Source: Acidisoma cellulosilyticum (GTDB lineage: Bacteria > Pseudomonadota > Alphaproteobacteria > Acetobacterales > Acetobacteraceae). Taken from it: DNA of 64,000 bases. Within the stretch, counting starts at the first letter, position 1; every line of letters starts with the position of its first letter. The translations under genes and the position numbers were made by a program. The notes below the pieces were generated by a model, which saw only the letters and a list, made by a program, of their open reading frames with translations, ran no database searches and was not told the origin of the DNA. Below are positions 53,041 to 61,242 of this stretch, piece after piece. The stretch is taken from the NCBI RefSeq assembly GCF_020621385.1, contig NZ_JAESVA010000015.1, positions 1-64,000 of the forward strand, given 5' to 3'.

Positions 53041-53808
53041 GTGGTTCATGTAACAGAACTCTATCGCTACCCGATCAAAGGGCTGTCGGCACAACCCACA
53101 GACGTCCTGCCCCTGAGTGAAACTGGCGGGGTCGCTCATGACAGAAGTTACGGCCTCGCCTTGGGGACGACAATGTTTGACCCTCGGAAGCCTGAACCAT
53201 TGGACAAGGGCCATTTCCTGATGCTGCGCGCCAATGAATCTTTGGCCCGGCTGCAAACCCATTTCAGCGAGCAAACCTCTATCCTGACCATCCAACAAAA
53301 TGGTCGTGATGTCATGAAAACCAATCTTTCGTCTGATGAGGGGCGGGCAGCGGCCGAGACATTCTTTACCGACTTTGCTGGTCTCGCCGCACGAGGGCGC
53401 ATCCGTCTCGTCGACGCGCCTGGCCACAAGTTTACAGATGTGAGCGTCGTATCCCCGGTTATGATGCGGGCGATATCAGTGATAAATTTGGCGACCGTTC
53501 GGTCGCTGGAATCCGCAGTCGGCCATGAAATCCATCCGCTGCGTTTCCGTGCTAACGTCTACTTAGAGGGCTTAGAGGCTGGTTCCGAGTTGGACTGGGT
53601 GGGGCGGGAAATATCCATCGGTGGCGTTCGTTTTCGGGGAGCGTTGCGGACGCGACGGTGCGCCGCTATTGACGTGAACCCGATCACGGCAGAGCGCGAC
53701 ACCCATTTGCCCAGGGCGATCTTTCGTCACTTTGGGCATTCGGATCTCGGCATTTATTTGGAAATTTTAGGGGATGGATATCTGACCGTAGGTGACCCAG
53801 TGCATTAG
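53041..53808 (+). CDS. MOSC domain-containing protein
   Basis: This is a 255-residue MOSC protein with an N-terminal MOSC_N beta-barrel (VTELYRYPIKGLSAQPTDVL) and the MOSC domain with the conserved Cys in RTRRCAAIDVNPITAERD near residue 215. The family binds or transfers sulfur to molybdenum cofactors, or reduces N-hydroxylated compounds (YcbX-like). The start is GTG at 53041 behind AAGGAAA. A molybdenum hydroxylase operon is about 1 kb downstream, which fits a cofactor role. Confidence 0.9.
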   Translation: MVHVTELYRYPIKGLSAQPTDVLPLSETGGVAHDRSYGLALGTTMFDPRKPEPLDKGHFLMLRANESLARLQTHFSEQTSILTIQQNGRDVMKTNLSSDEGRAAAETFFTDFAGLAARGRIRLVDAPGHKFTDVSVVSPVMMRAISVINLATVRSLESAVGHEIHPLRFRANVYLEGLEAGSELDWVGREISIGGVRFRGALRTRRCAAIDVNPITAERDTHLPRAIFRHFGHSDLGIYLEILGDGYLTVGDPVH

Positions 53809-53880
53809 CTATAGACCGCCACCGAGAATACCTGTTGCGTGCGCGAGATTACCCGCACCGCTTAGCGTTAAGGAAAATCG

Positions 53881-54489
53881 ATGAAAAATCTTGTTCTGGC
53901 TTGTGTCGCCACGCTCAGTCTTATCGCAGTCGATGCCGGTAAGGTGCAAGCTCAAACGCTCTCACGAGTACGAGGGATAGTCACTGCGCTGAAAGGCGAC
54001 GTCGCACAGATAACGACCCATCAGGGCAATATCATTGCCGTCAATCTGAGTGCCAATACAAAGTTTGCCGATGTGACTTACGCGAAGATATCGGATATCA
54101 AACCCGGCAGTTTCATCGGAACTGCGGCTGTACCGCAGCCGGACGGCTCATTGAAGGCTTTAGAAGTTCACGTTTTTGCCGCAGCCTTGCGCGGTTCCGG
54201 AGAAGGCACGCGAGCTTGGCAAGGTGATGGACGCAAGGGTTCCATGACCAACGGAACGGTGGGCGACCTAGTCGTGACGAATGGCAGAACCATGACCGTC
54301 AGTTATCGTGGCGGCCAGAAGAAAATCGTGGTTCCGTCCGATGTCCCCATTGTCTTCATTGATGCGGGATCGCTGGCCGATTTGACCCCGGGAGAACATA
54401 TCATCGTCTTCGGTGAGAATGGCACCGATGGCACGTTGGCCGCGGAACGCGTTCTCATCGGCCGCAACGGGCTTGTGCCACCTATGTGA
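53881..54489 (+). CDS. Exported protein with DUF5666-like repeats
   Basis: This is a 202-residue protein with a Sec signal (residues 1-25, cleavage after VQAQ). The mature part shows two similar beta-rich units: VRGIVTALKGDVAQITTHQG and later VGDLVVTNGRTMTVSYRGGQ, each followed by a DLTPGEHIIVFGENG-like turn. This pattern is like DUF5666 small beta-barrels. Its role is unknown; it is probably periplasmic. The repeat copy 3 lies 15 bases past its stop. Confidence 0.75.
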   Translation: MKNLVLACVATLSLIAVDAGKVQAQTLSRVRGIVTALKGDVAQITTHQGNIIAVNLSANTKFADVTYAKISDIKPGSFIGTAAVPQPDGSLKALEVHVFAAALRGSGEGTRAWQGDGRKGSMTNGTVGDLVVTNGRTMTVSYRGGQKKIVVPSDVPIVFIDAGSLADLTPGEHIIVFGENGTDGTLAAERVLIGRNGLVPPM

Positions 54490-54504
54490 CAAGACGGGCC
54501 TCTT

Positions 54505-54610
54505 AGAGCGTTTCCTGTTCGCTTACGCTCACAGATACCGCTCTAGATTATTGTTTTTGCGAGCATCTTCACCCGGCCAGATGATTCCATCTGACCGGGA
54601 TCTGCTCTAG
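54505..54610 (+). repeat. Dispersed 106-bp intergenic repeat, copy 3
   Basis: This copy is nearly identical to copy 1 over its whole 106 bases, with the same ends (AGAGCG...CTCTAG) and the CAGATG-ATTC-CATCTG hairpin. It lies between convergent genes, 15 bases from one stop and 24 from the other, where a transcription-end or mRNA-stability role would fit. Confidence 0.9.
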
Positions 54611-54634
54611 GAGAAGCCCGTCTGACCCATTCTG

Positions 54635-56941
54635 TCACATGAGCTTATCGAGCGTCAGCGGCAGCTCACGCACCCGCTTCCCGGTTGCATTGAAGACAGC
54701 ATTGGCCACGGCGGCGGCAGTTCCTGTGATGCCAATCTCACCGATGCCATGCGCCCCCATGGGGGTGTGAGGATCTGGGATGTCGTTCCAGATCACGTCA
54801 ATCTCGGGCACGTCCATGTGAGCAGGCACATGGTAGTCGGCCAAGCTCGGGTTCATGATGCGCCCGTTGCGGCTGTCGAACTGGGTCTCCTCCATCAACG
54901 CCAGGCCGAGACCCATGATGATGCCGCCGCGGAATTGGCTTGCTGCTGTCTTGGCATTGAGGATGCGCCCGCAATCGAACGACCCAAGGAATCGACTGAT
55001 GCGGGTCTCGCCCGTGATGGCGTTCACGCGCGCCTCACAGAACATGGCGCCGTAGGAATGCATCGACCAATTCTGCAACTCCAGCGGCGGCGGCGCATCC
55101 TGTTGAACGGCCACCTCATCGCGACCGGCGCGACCTAGGATGGAGGCATAGCTTTCATGGCGGCCTGGGTTGGCAAGTTCGGCCAGTCCGCCATTGAGGC
55201 CGCCGACCTCCTCAGGCTTAAGGCCAGCCAGGGGCGATGAATTGCCTGCCAGGATCAAAAGCTGGGTGACCAAGGCATGTTGGGCCGCGACGATAGCCGC
55301 ACCAATCGAGGCCGTCTGCTGAGACCCGCCAGCCAAGACCGCGCCAGGCATCTTTGAGTCGCCGTAGCTGAACGTCACCTGATCCGCCGTGAGACCAAGG
55401 CGGTCGGCGGTGACCTGGACGTGAGCAGTGGCCGTTCCCATGCCCATCTCATGGGCCGCGATCTCCACGCGCGCGTGACCCTCTCTGGTGAGTGTGATCC
55501 GCGCTGCGCCGCCTGGCATCCGATAATAGGGATAGGTACCCGTGGCACAGCCCATGCCGATGAGCCAATCGCCGTCCCGGATGGCTGCTGGTTTGGCGCT
55601 GCGCTTCGCCCATCCAAATCGCTGAGCGCCGGTTCTCCAAGCCTCGACGATGTTCCGGGACGAAAAAGGCTTGCCTTCGGTCGGATGCTTGTCCGGCTCG
55701 TTCAGGATCCGAAGCTCAACCGGGTCGATGCCTAGTTTGTCAGCCAGCTCGTCCATGGCGCATTCCAATCCGAAGGTGCCGACGGCCTCCCCCGGAGCGC
55801 GCATGAAGGTATTGGCCAGCATGTCGAGCTGCGCCACTTCAACATGCAGCTTGAAGCTTTCCGCCGCGTAGGCGCCGCGGGTCGCCAGGATGAACGGCTC
55901 AGGCAAGGCGTTCTGCCGGGACATGGCCACGACGCCGGTATGGATGATCGCCTTCAGATGCCCATCCTGGTCGGCGCCAAGAGCGACCCGCTGCTCTGTC
56001 TGCGACCGGCCCCCGACCATTCGATAGACGCCCTCACGGGACAAGGTGATGCGTACCGGGCGGCCAGAGAGCTTTGACGCGGCGGCGCCGAGCACCTGAT
56101 GCTGCCAAAGGGTCTTGGACCCGAACCCACCTCCGACATAGGGCGAGGTCACATGAACCTGGCCTTCGTCGATGCCAAACACGGAACTTAGAGACCAAGC
56201 GGTATGGACGACCGCTTGAGACGCGTCGTGAACGACGAGACTGTCTCCGTCCCAAACGACGGTCGCGGCATGAGGCTCGATAGCATTATGGCTGTGGCGC
56301 GGCGTGCTGTACTCCGCGTCGATCGATACGGCCGCCTGATTCAGCGCCGCTTCCGCATCGCCGATGTCGAGCTTGAGCGGGCCGCCACCAAATTCTCCGG
56401 TTTTGGTTCCCTGGCGCTTCGCGTCTTCAAAATCGGTGACTGAGGGTTCCGCCTCAAACGTCGCATGAATGAGCGATGAGGCATAATCAGCCTGTTCCTG
56501 GGTTTCAGCCAAAATAAGGGCAATCGGCTGGCCGTTCCAGTGAATCTGATCGTCCTGCATGATCGGCAAATTGTCGCCGCCCGCGGCCTTCTCGGCTGTC
56601 ATAAACAGCGGCATCGGCTTCATGAGAGGCGCGTCTTTATAGGTCATCACCAGGACGACACCAGGTGCGGCCTCAGCCGCCGAGGCGTCCAGAGTCGCAA
56701 TGCGGCCCTTGGCGATTGTGCTGAAGACAAGGCTCGCATAGGTGAGGCCCTCCATCAGGAATTCAGCCGCGAAAGTGGCTTTGCCCTGCACTTTGAGCGG
56801 TCCGTCGATGCGCGAGATCGAGGTTCCGACGAGCCCATGTTTGTGGCGGTTCAGCGGGTCTGGCCTCTCTCCCTGGCCCCAGCTATTGGCAGCAAGCCCG
56901 ACAGCGGCTGCCAGCGTTCCCGCATTATTTGCTGCACTCAT
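54635..56941 (-). CDS. Xanthine dehydrogenase-family molybdenum-binding subunit (PaoC-like)
   Basis: This 768-residue protein is the large subunit of a molybdenum hydroxylase, with the substrate-facing catalytic Glu in MGAHGIGEIGITG near the C-terminus. Cofactor-contacting stretches include YVGGGFGSK, MRAPGEAVGTFG and GSQQTASIGAAI. It is close to PaoC, which oxidises aldehydes to acids. Its GTG/ATG overlap with the FAD-subunit gene is 4 bases. With the two smaller subunits it forms a heterotrimer. Confidence 0.92.
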   Translation of the reverse strand: MSAANNAGTLAAAVGLAANSWGQGERPDPLNRHKHGLVGTSISRIDGPLKVQGKATFAAEFLMEGLTYASLVFSTIAKGRIATLDASAAEAAPGVVLVMTYKDAPLMKPMPLFMTAEKAAGGDNLPIMQDDQIHWNGQPIALILAETQEQADYASSLIHATFEAEPSVTDFEDAKRQGTKTGEFGGGPLKLDIGDAEAALNQAAVSIDAEYSTPRHSHNAIEPHAATVVWDGDSLVVHDASQAVVHTAWSLSSVFGIDEGQVHVTSPYVGGGFGSKTLWQHQVLGAAASKLSGRPVRITLSREGVYRMVGGRSQTEQRVALGADQDGHLKAIIHTGVVAMSRQNALPEPFILATRGAYAAESFKLHVEVAQLDMLANTFMRAPGEAVGTFGLECAMDELADKLGIDPVELRILNEPDKHPTEGKPFSSRNIVEAWRTGAQRFGWAKRSAKPAAIRDGDWLIGMGCATGTYPYYRMPGGAARITLTREGHARVEIAAHEMGMGTATAHVQVTADRLGLTADQVTFSYGDSKMPGAVLAGGSQQTASIGAAIVAAQHALVTQLLILAGNSSPLAGLKPEEVGGLNGGLAELANPGRHESYASILGRAGRDEVAVQQDAPPPLELQNWSMHSYGAMFCEARVNAITGETRISRFLGSFDCGRILNAKTAASQFRGGIIMGLGLALMEETQFDSRNGRIMNPSLADYHVPAHMDVPEIDVIWNDIPDPHTPMGAHGIGEIGITGTAAAVANAVFNATGKRVRELPLTLDKLM

Positions 56942-57924
56942 GAGAAGTCTCCCGCGAGGCTCGTGAGCACGGCTGTCATCGTCCGGATGGCAAGCTCGAC
57001 TTTGAAGCCATTCCCGCTGAGAGGTACGGCGTCGATGAGTTCGGCCTCCGCGGCGCTGCGAAAGGCCGCTTCAGTGGCTGGCCCACCAAGCAAGGCATTT
57101 TCTGATTGTCGGGCACGCCATGGTTTGGGAGCCACGCCGCCAAGGGCCAGCCGAACGTCGGTGACTTTGCCGTTCTCGACGGCGAGGACCGCCGCTACCG
57201 ACACAAGCGCAAAGGCATAGCTCGCTCGGTCCCGAACTTTTCGGTAGCTCGACCTTGTTCCAACCAGGGGAGCAGGCAGTTCAATTGCCGTAATCAACTC
57301 GCCCGGCAGAAGGACCGCCTCATTCTGCGGGTCATCGTCCGGCAGAAGGTGGAGATCGGTCAGCGGTATCGCGCGGGAGCCGGCCGGACCCTGCAAATGA
57401 ACGATCGCGTCCAGCGCGGCGAGTGCCACACACATGTCGGAAGGATGGGTCGCAACACAGGATTTGGACGTGCCAAGAATGGCATGGTTGCGATTGAAAC
57501 CATCAATGGCGTCGCAACCTTGGCCCGGGCTCCGTTTATTGCAGCGTGAGCCTTCCGTATCATAGAAATAGGCGCATCGCGTGCGCTGCAGGATGTTTCC
57601 GCCGACAGTGGCCATGTTGCGAATTTGCGCTGAGGCACCGGCGACGATCGACCGGGTAAGCATAGGGTATTGCGAACGTACCAGCCGATGCTCAGCGAGC
57701 GCCGTATTTGTTGTGGCGGCGCCAATCATCAATCCACCGCTGGGCGTGCTTGTGATGCTGGAGGAGAGACCGGTGACGTCGACAAGCGATGATGGCCGCT
57801 CGATCGTCTCACGGAGAAGATCAACGAGGTTCGTCCCACCGCCAAGGTATTTTGCTTGTGCCATCGCACCAAGTTGGACGGCCTGGCCGGCATCGCTGGC
57901 GCGAGAATAACTGAAGGGGGTCAA
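56938..57924 (-). CDS. FAD-binding subunit of molybdenum hydroxylase, with iron-sulfur insertion (PaoB-like)
   Basis: This is a 328-residue FAD-binding subunit. The FAD loop reads YLGGGTNLVDLL (about residues 27-38), and AGASAQIRNMATVGGNI follows. An insertion with four cysteines (RTRCAYFYDTEGSRCNKR, then GQGCDAI and SKSCVATHPSD) matches the extra [4Fe-4S] cluster of PaoB. It overlaps both neighbours by 4 bases. It passes electrons from molybdenum to an acceptor. Confidence 0.9.
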   Translation of the reverse strand: MTPFSYSRASDAGQAVQLGAMAQAKYLGGGTNLVDLLRETIERPSSLVDVTGLSSSITSTPSGGLMIGAATTNTALAEHRLVRSQYPMLTRSIVAGASAQIRNMATVGGNILQRTRCAYFYDTEGSRCNKRSPGQGCDAIDGFNRNHAILGTSKSCVATHPSDMCVALAALDAIVHLQGPAGSRAIPLTDLHLLPDDDPQNEAVLLPGELITAIELPAPLVGTRSSYRKVRDRASYAFALVSVAAVLAVENGKVTDVRLALGGVAPKPWRARQSENALLGGPATEAAFRSAAEAELIDAVPLSGNGFKVELAIRTMTAVLTSLAGDFS

Positions 57925-58451
57925 GCTGCAGCCTCCTTCTTGTCCTGATCTTGACGACTATTTTGAACCTCGGCGATAGCGGCAATAATGCCGTTATGCG
58001 CACCACAGCGACAGAGATTGCCGCTCATGCGTTCGCGGATTTCCTCAAGGGTCAGGTCAGCACCGTAATCTTCGAAATCGACCGTCACGACACTCGGTAC
58101 GCCACGCTCGAACTCGGCCGCCATGCCCAGTGCGGAACAAAGCTGTCCTGGCGTACAGAACCCGCATTGAAAGCCGTCGTGCTCGATGAATGCTCTCTGC
58201 AAGGGATGAAGACCGTGTTCGTCGGCCAGACCCTCGACCGTCGTGACGTCGCGCCCTTCGCATTGAACGGCAAGCGTGAGGCAGGACAGAACGCGCTGGC
58301 CATCGACCAACACAGTGCAGGCGCCGCAGGCCCCCTGGTTGCAGCCCTTCTTGGCGCCAAAAAGATGCAGGTCTTCGCGCAGCAAGTCTAGAAGCGACAC
58401 TCTCGGGTCCGCCGGAGCGCTTGCTTCCGTTCCGTTGATCCTGATTGGCAT
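57921..58451 (-). CDS. [2Fe-2S]-binding subunit of molybdenum hydroxylase (PaoA-like)
   Basis: This is a 176-residue subunit. The start at 58451 (MPIRINGTEA) is preferred because of AAGGTAA just upstream and because it gives the family length. The plant-type cluster has GCNQGACGACTVLVDGQ plus LSCLTLA; the second cluster has CGFCTPGQLC and CRCGAHNG. Unlike PaoA of enterobacteria it has no Tat signal, so this complex is probably cytoplasmic. Confidence 0.92.
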   Translation of the reverse strand: MPIRINGTEASAPADPRVSLLDLLREDLHLFGAKKGCNQGACGACTVLVDGQRVLSCLTLAVQCEGRDVTTVEGLADEHGLHPLQRAFIEHDGFQCGFCTPGQLCSALGMAAEFERGVPSVVTVDFEDYGADLTLEEIRERMSGNLCRCGAHNGIIAAIAEVQNSRQDQDKKEAAA

Positions 58452-58589
58452 GGTGTTACCTTTCAGTCTGTGCAAAGTGCATTTGTTTATCGTTGACCGC
58501 TTCTGGCAGCCTAGCCTTTGCGTCCAGGACAAGCTCGACTTTCCTTGCTGCTAGCTCCGCCTATTCTTGTTCAGGGGCCTGCCCACTCG

Positions 58590-59432
58590 TTACTTTGAGC
58601 CAGTTTTTAGCATGAGTAGATGCCCATCGGGATCCTGGGTCGGCTTGACGCTGATTTCATCGAAGCGATCGGTTTCAGATGTATCAAGAACTATTCTCAC
58701 GGAAGCGATATCGCCAATCCCGAACATTTGCAGAGCAAATTCAGTTTTAGGGGCACGGTAAGAAAGCAGCTCCAAATGAGGCGTCCTGGAGCTAGCTGTC
58801 ACCAAGGCGACAACATCAACGATTGGGTTAGGTGTGTCGTCTAGATTGCCCTGTTCGACACCATGGTTGATGCCTCGCGACAATGCCGTAAAGCCAAGTC
58901 CTTCATAATAGGCGAGGCTCTCTTCGACATTTTGGACAGTGATTGCTGTGTGATCATAGCCGAGGAAAAGGGCAGCCGAGGATTTAGTGAGCCATTTGGG
59001 GTCGCCGGAGCTTGGCGGAAACTCGATGAGTTCGAGAGGATGTCCGTCGGGGTCCCGAAACTTGAAAGCCTTCACACCGCCCGATGATGGCGGCAATTGC
59101 TGCGGACCACCGACGGTAATCGGCTCGAAGTCGAAGTGCTGAAGGCAAGCATAAGCGCTGTTGATATCCGATACAACAATTGCGATATGCTGGAACCAAG
59201 GGTCGGTTGCGGCGCGGGGCGACGGGTAGGGTGAGCCCAATATCAGTGGTTGAAAAAGCTCAAGAATCTCGTCCCCAAGCTGCAAGCACATGCGATGCCC
59301 GGGGAACTCCCCCATTACCGTCTCAGAAACAGCGATCACTGAGAAGCCTAGAGCATCACAGTAAAATCTCGATATTCTTTCGAGGTTGGAGACGGTGATG
59401 CTGATTCGAGCAATACGCGTGACCGGGCTCAT
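58590..59432 (-). CDS. Two-domain VOC (glyoxalase/dioxygenase superfamily) protein
   Basis: This is a 280-residue protein with two vicinal-oxygen-chelate modules. Module 1 begins ARISITVSNLERISRFYCDA, and module 2 at about residue 155 begins YDHTAITVQNVEESLAYYEG. Candidate metal ligands are His in WFQHIAIVVSD, Glu in PLELIEFP and His in YDHTAITV. Its function may be as a dioxygenase, glyoxalase or epimerase. It overlaps the SMP-30 gene by 4 bases. Confidence 0.85.
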   Translation of the reverse strand: MSPVTRIARISITVSNLERISRFYCDALGFSVIAVSETVMGEFPGHRMCLQLGDEILELFQPLILGSPYPSPRAATDPWFQHIAIVVSDINSAYACLQHFDFEPITVGGPQQLPPSSGGVKAFKFRDPDGHPLELIEFPPSSGDPKWLTKSSAALFLGYDHTAITVQNVEESLAYYEGLGFTALSRGINHGVEQGNLDDTPNPIVDVVALVTASSRTPHLELLSYRAPKTEFALQMFGIGDIASVRIVLDTSETDRFDEISVKPTQDPDGHLLMLKTGSK

Positions 59433-60343
59433 GGTCGTTCAACACCCCGGACATTCAGATAGATGGCGTAGAGTGTATGCGAGCCGCAAATGAATAGCCG
59501 GCTCCGATTCCGTCCACCAAACGTCAAATTTGATACCACCGCCGGCACTTTGACTTTGCCGAGTAGAACGCCATCGACATCTATGCAATGAACGCCATCC
59601 GCGGCACTGCACCAGATCCGCCCGTCTTCATCGGCACGAAAGCCATCTGCGAAACCGGGGTCGATTTTGTGAAAGATGCGGCCATTGGCCAACCGGTCCC
59701 TCACGACATCGAAGACACGAATATGCTGCACAGGGTTTGCCGCGAACTGAAGGCCACTTTCAGCCACGTAAAGCCGCTGTTCGTCCGGTGAGAAACACAG
59801 CCCATTCGGTCCCTCAAAGTCATCTGCAACGACCATGATAGACCCATCGCTCGGGTCAAGCCGATATAACGCAGGCGGCAATTCTGGCGTTTGCTTACCG
59901 CCTTCGTAGTCGGTATTGATGCCGTAATGTGGGTCGCTGAACCATATCGTCCCATCAGATTTGCAGATGACGTCGTTCGGCGAATTCAGACGCTTTCCGT
60001 TATAGCGATCTGCGAGGACTGTGACCTTGCCGTCCAGCTCTGTACGCGTAAGACACCGATGGCGGTGCGAGCATCCAATGAGGCGTCCCTGACGGTCGCG
60101 TGTATGGCCATTGGCGAAGCCGCTCGGTTGCCGATAAACGGAAACACCGCCGGATTCCGTCCACCGGAGAATGCTATCATTGGGTAGATCGCTGACGAGG
60201 AGGCAGTCCTGGTCAGCAAACCAGACCGGACCTTCGAGCCAACGATAACCTTCCCCAAGCGTCTCTAAGGGAGCGTTGGGCAAAATCAGCGCGTTGAAGC
60301 GATCATCATAGGATTCGAATCCGCTTGTCATGTGAAGTGGCAT
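59429..60343 (-). CDS. SMP-30/gluconolactonase family protein
   Basis: This is a 304-residue six-bladed beta-propeller lactonase. The metal site is built by Glu in WLEGPVWF, Asn in LNSPNDVICKSDG and Asp in FADGFRADEDG, all present. Such enzymes hydrolyse aldonolactones. It overlaps the cupin gene by 16 bases. In this operon it would open a lactone formed by the GMC or SDR oxidoreductase. Confidence 0.9.
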   Translation of the reverse strand: MPLHMTSGFESYDDRFNALILPNAPLETLGEGYRWLEGPVWFADQDCLLVSDLPNDSILRWTESGGVSVYRQPSGFANGHTRDRQGRLIGCSHRHRCLTRTELDGKVTVLADRYNGKRLNSPNDVICKSDGTIWFSDPHYGINTDYEGGKQTPELPPALYRLDPSDGSIMVVADDFEGPNGLCFSPDEQRLYVAESGLQFAANPVQHIRVFDVVRDRLANGRIFHKIDPGFADGFRADEDGRIWCSAADGVHCIDVDGVLLGKVKVPAVVSNLTFGGRNRSRLFICGSHTLYAIYLNVRGVERP

Positions 60344-60768
60344 GGAGAGTGTTTGGGCGGGACATGAAGCTGCACCGTCATCAACACCGCAGGTTGATCC
60401 CCGATCGTCCCGGATCGATGCCCTTTTTTCCTTGAAGGATCAGCAGCACATCCTTGGTCTTCCCCCAGAGAAAATTCGCCGGGGCCTTGCTCGATCCTCG
60501 TACCATCCATGGCCTCTATCCACCACCGTCCGGACAAAACGACGATCCATTGGGGAGCGGGGTTCTCGTGCCATTCGCCGACCCAGCCAACCGGCTGTAC
60601 AGTGAAAACAACCGTAGAGTCAGCGTGGATCAGCTTGTCATTCCATTGCGGAGCGGCGTCACCGACGCCCTTGAACTCCCAGTCCGTGAGAGCGCATTGT
60701 GTTTGATGGCTGATACCCTCATCGTCACACCACAGATGCCAATAGGGAATGCTTGGGCTTTCCGGCAT
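60328..60768 (-). CDS. Cupin-domain protein
   Basis: This is a 146-residue single-domain cupin. The first cupin motif is GEWHENPAPQWIVVLSGRWWIE, recognisable though lacking one usual metal His, followed by a GPGEFSLGED turn. It may be a small dioxygenase or isomerase, or a binding protein. Its start is 12 bases after the DoxX stop. Confidence 0.78.
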   Translation of the reverse strand: MPESPSIPYWHLWCDDEGISHQTQCALTDWEFKGVGDAAPQWNDKLIHADSTVVFTVQPVGWVGEWHENPAPQWIVVLSGRWWIEAMDGTRIEQGPGEFSLGEDQGCAADPSRKKGHRSGTIGDQPAVLMTVQLHVPPKHSPCHFT

Positions 60769-60780
60769 GATACGTCCCTC

Positions 60781-61242
60781 TCAATGCATTGCGTATGGAT
60801 GGGTTGATGCGGTTGGGTTCGAGATGAACGCATGGAGACCGCCTCCATTCAGCCCAACCGTGATGAGTAGGAAGCCACCCGCCAGCGCAAAATTCTTGAG
60901 AAAGTCCCAAAAAAGGTCGCGGCCCTTGCTCTCGCCATGGGCCCAGAAATCGCCTGGCGTCCAAAATTGCTTAAAGAGTAAGGCGGTGACGATACAGTAG
61001 CCCGCAAGAATAAAGGCAGCGAGGCGATCAGCCGTGCCTGTGATGATCCCTAGTGGCATCAAGGCTTCAACAGCCAAGCCTGTGAAAATCATAGCCACTG
61101 CCACGGGACGGGCTTTGAACACCTGCTGCGCCTGACCAACAGCGCCCCCAAAATTCAAGGTTTTATCAAGGGCGCTGAACGGAAAGAACAGCACCACCAG
61201 CAGGCACCGGATGGCAAAGGCCGCGACGACCTGGCTGGTCAT
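60781..61242 (-). CDS. DoxX family membrane protein
   Basis: This 153-residue protein has four predicted membrane helices (about 5-25, 45-70, 75-95 and 110-135). The start at 61242 overlaps the GMC stop as ATGA, so the longer frame is not used. DoxX proteins are small quinone-pool-linked membrane proteins. As partner of a GMC dehydrogenase, it could serve as its membrane electron acceptor or anchor. Confidence 0.82.
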   Translation of the reverse strand: MTSQVVAAFAIRCLLVVLFFPFSALDKTLNFGGAVGQAQQVFKARPVAVAMIFTGLAVEALMPLGIITGTADRLAAFILAGYCIVTALLFKQFWTPGDFWAHGESKGRDLFWDFLKNFALAGGFLLITVGLNGGGLHAFISNPTASTHPYAMH

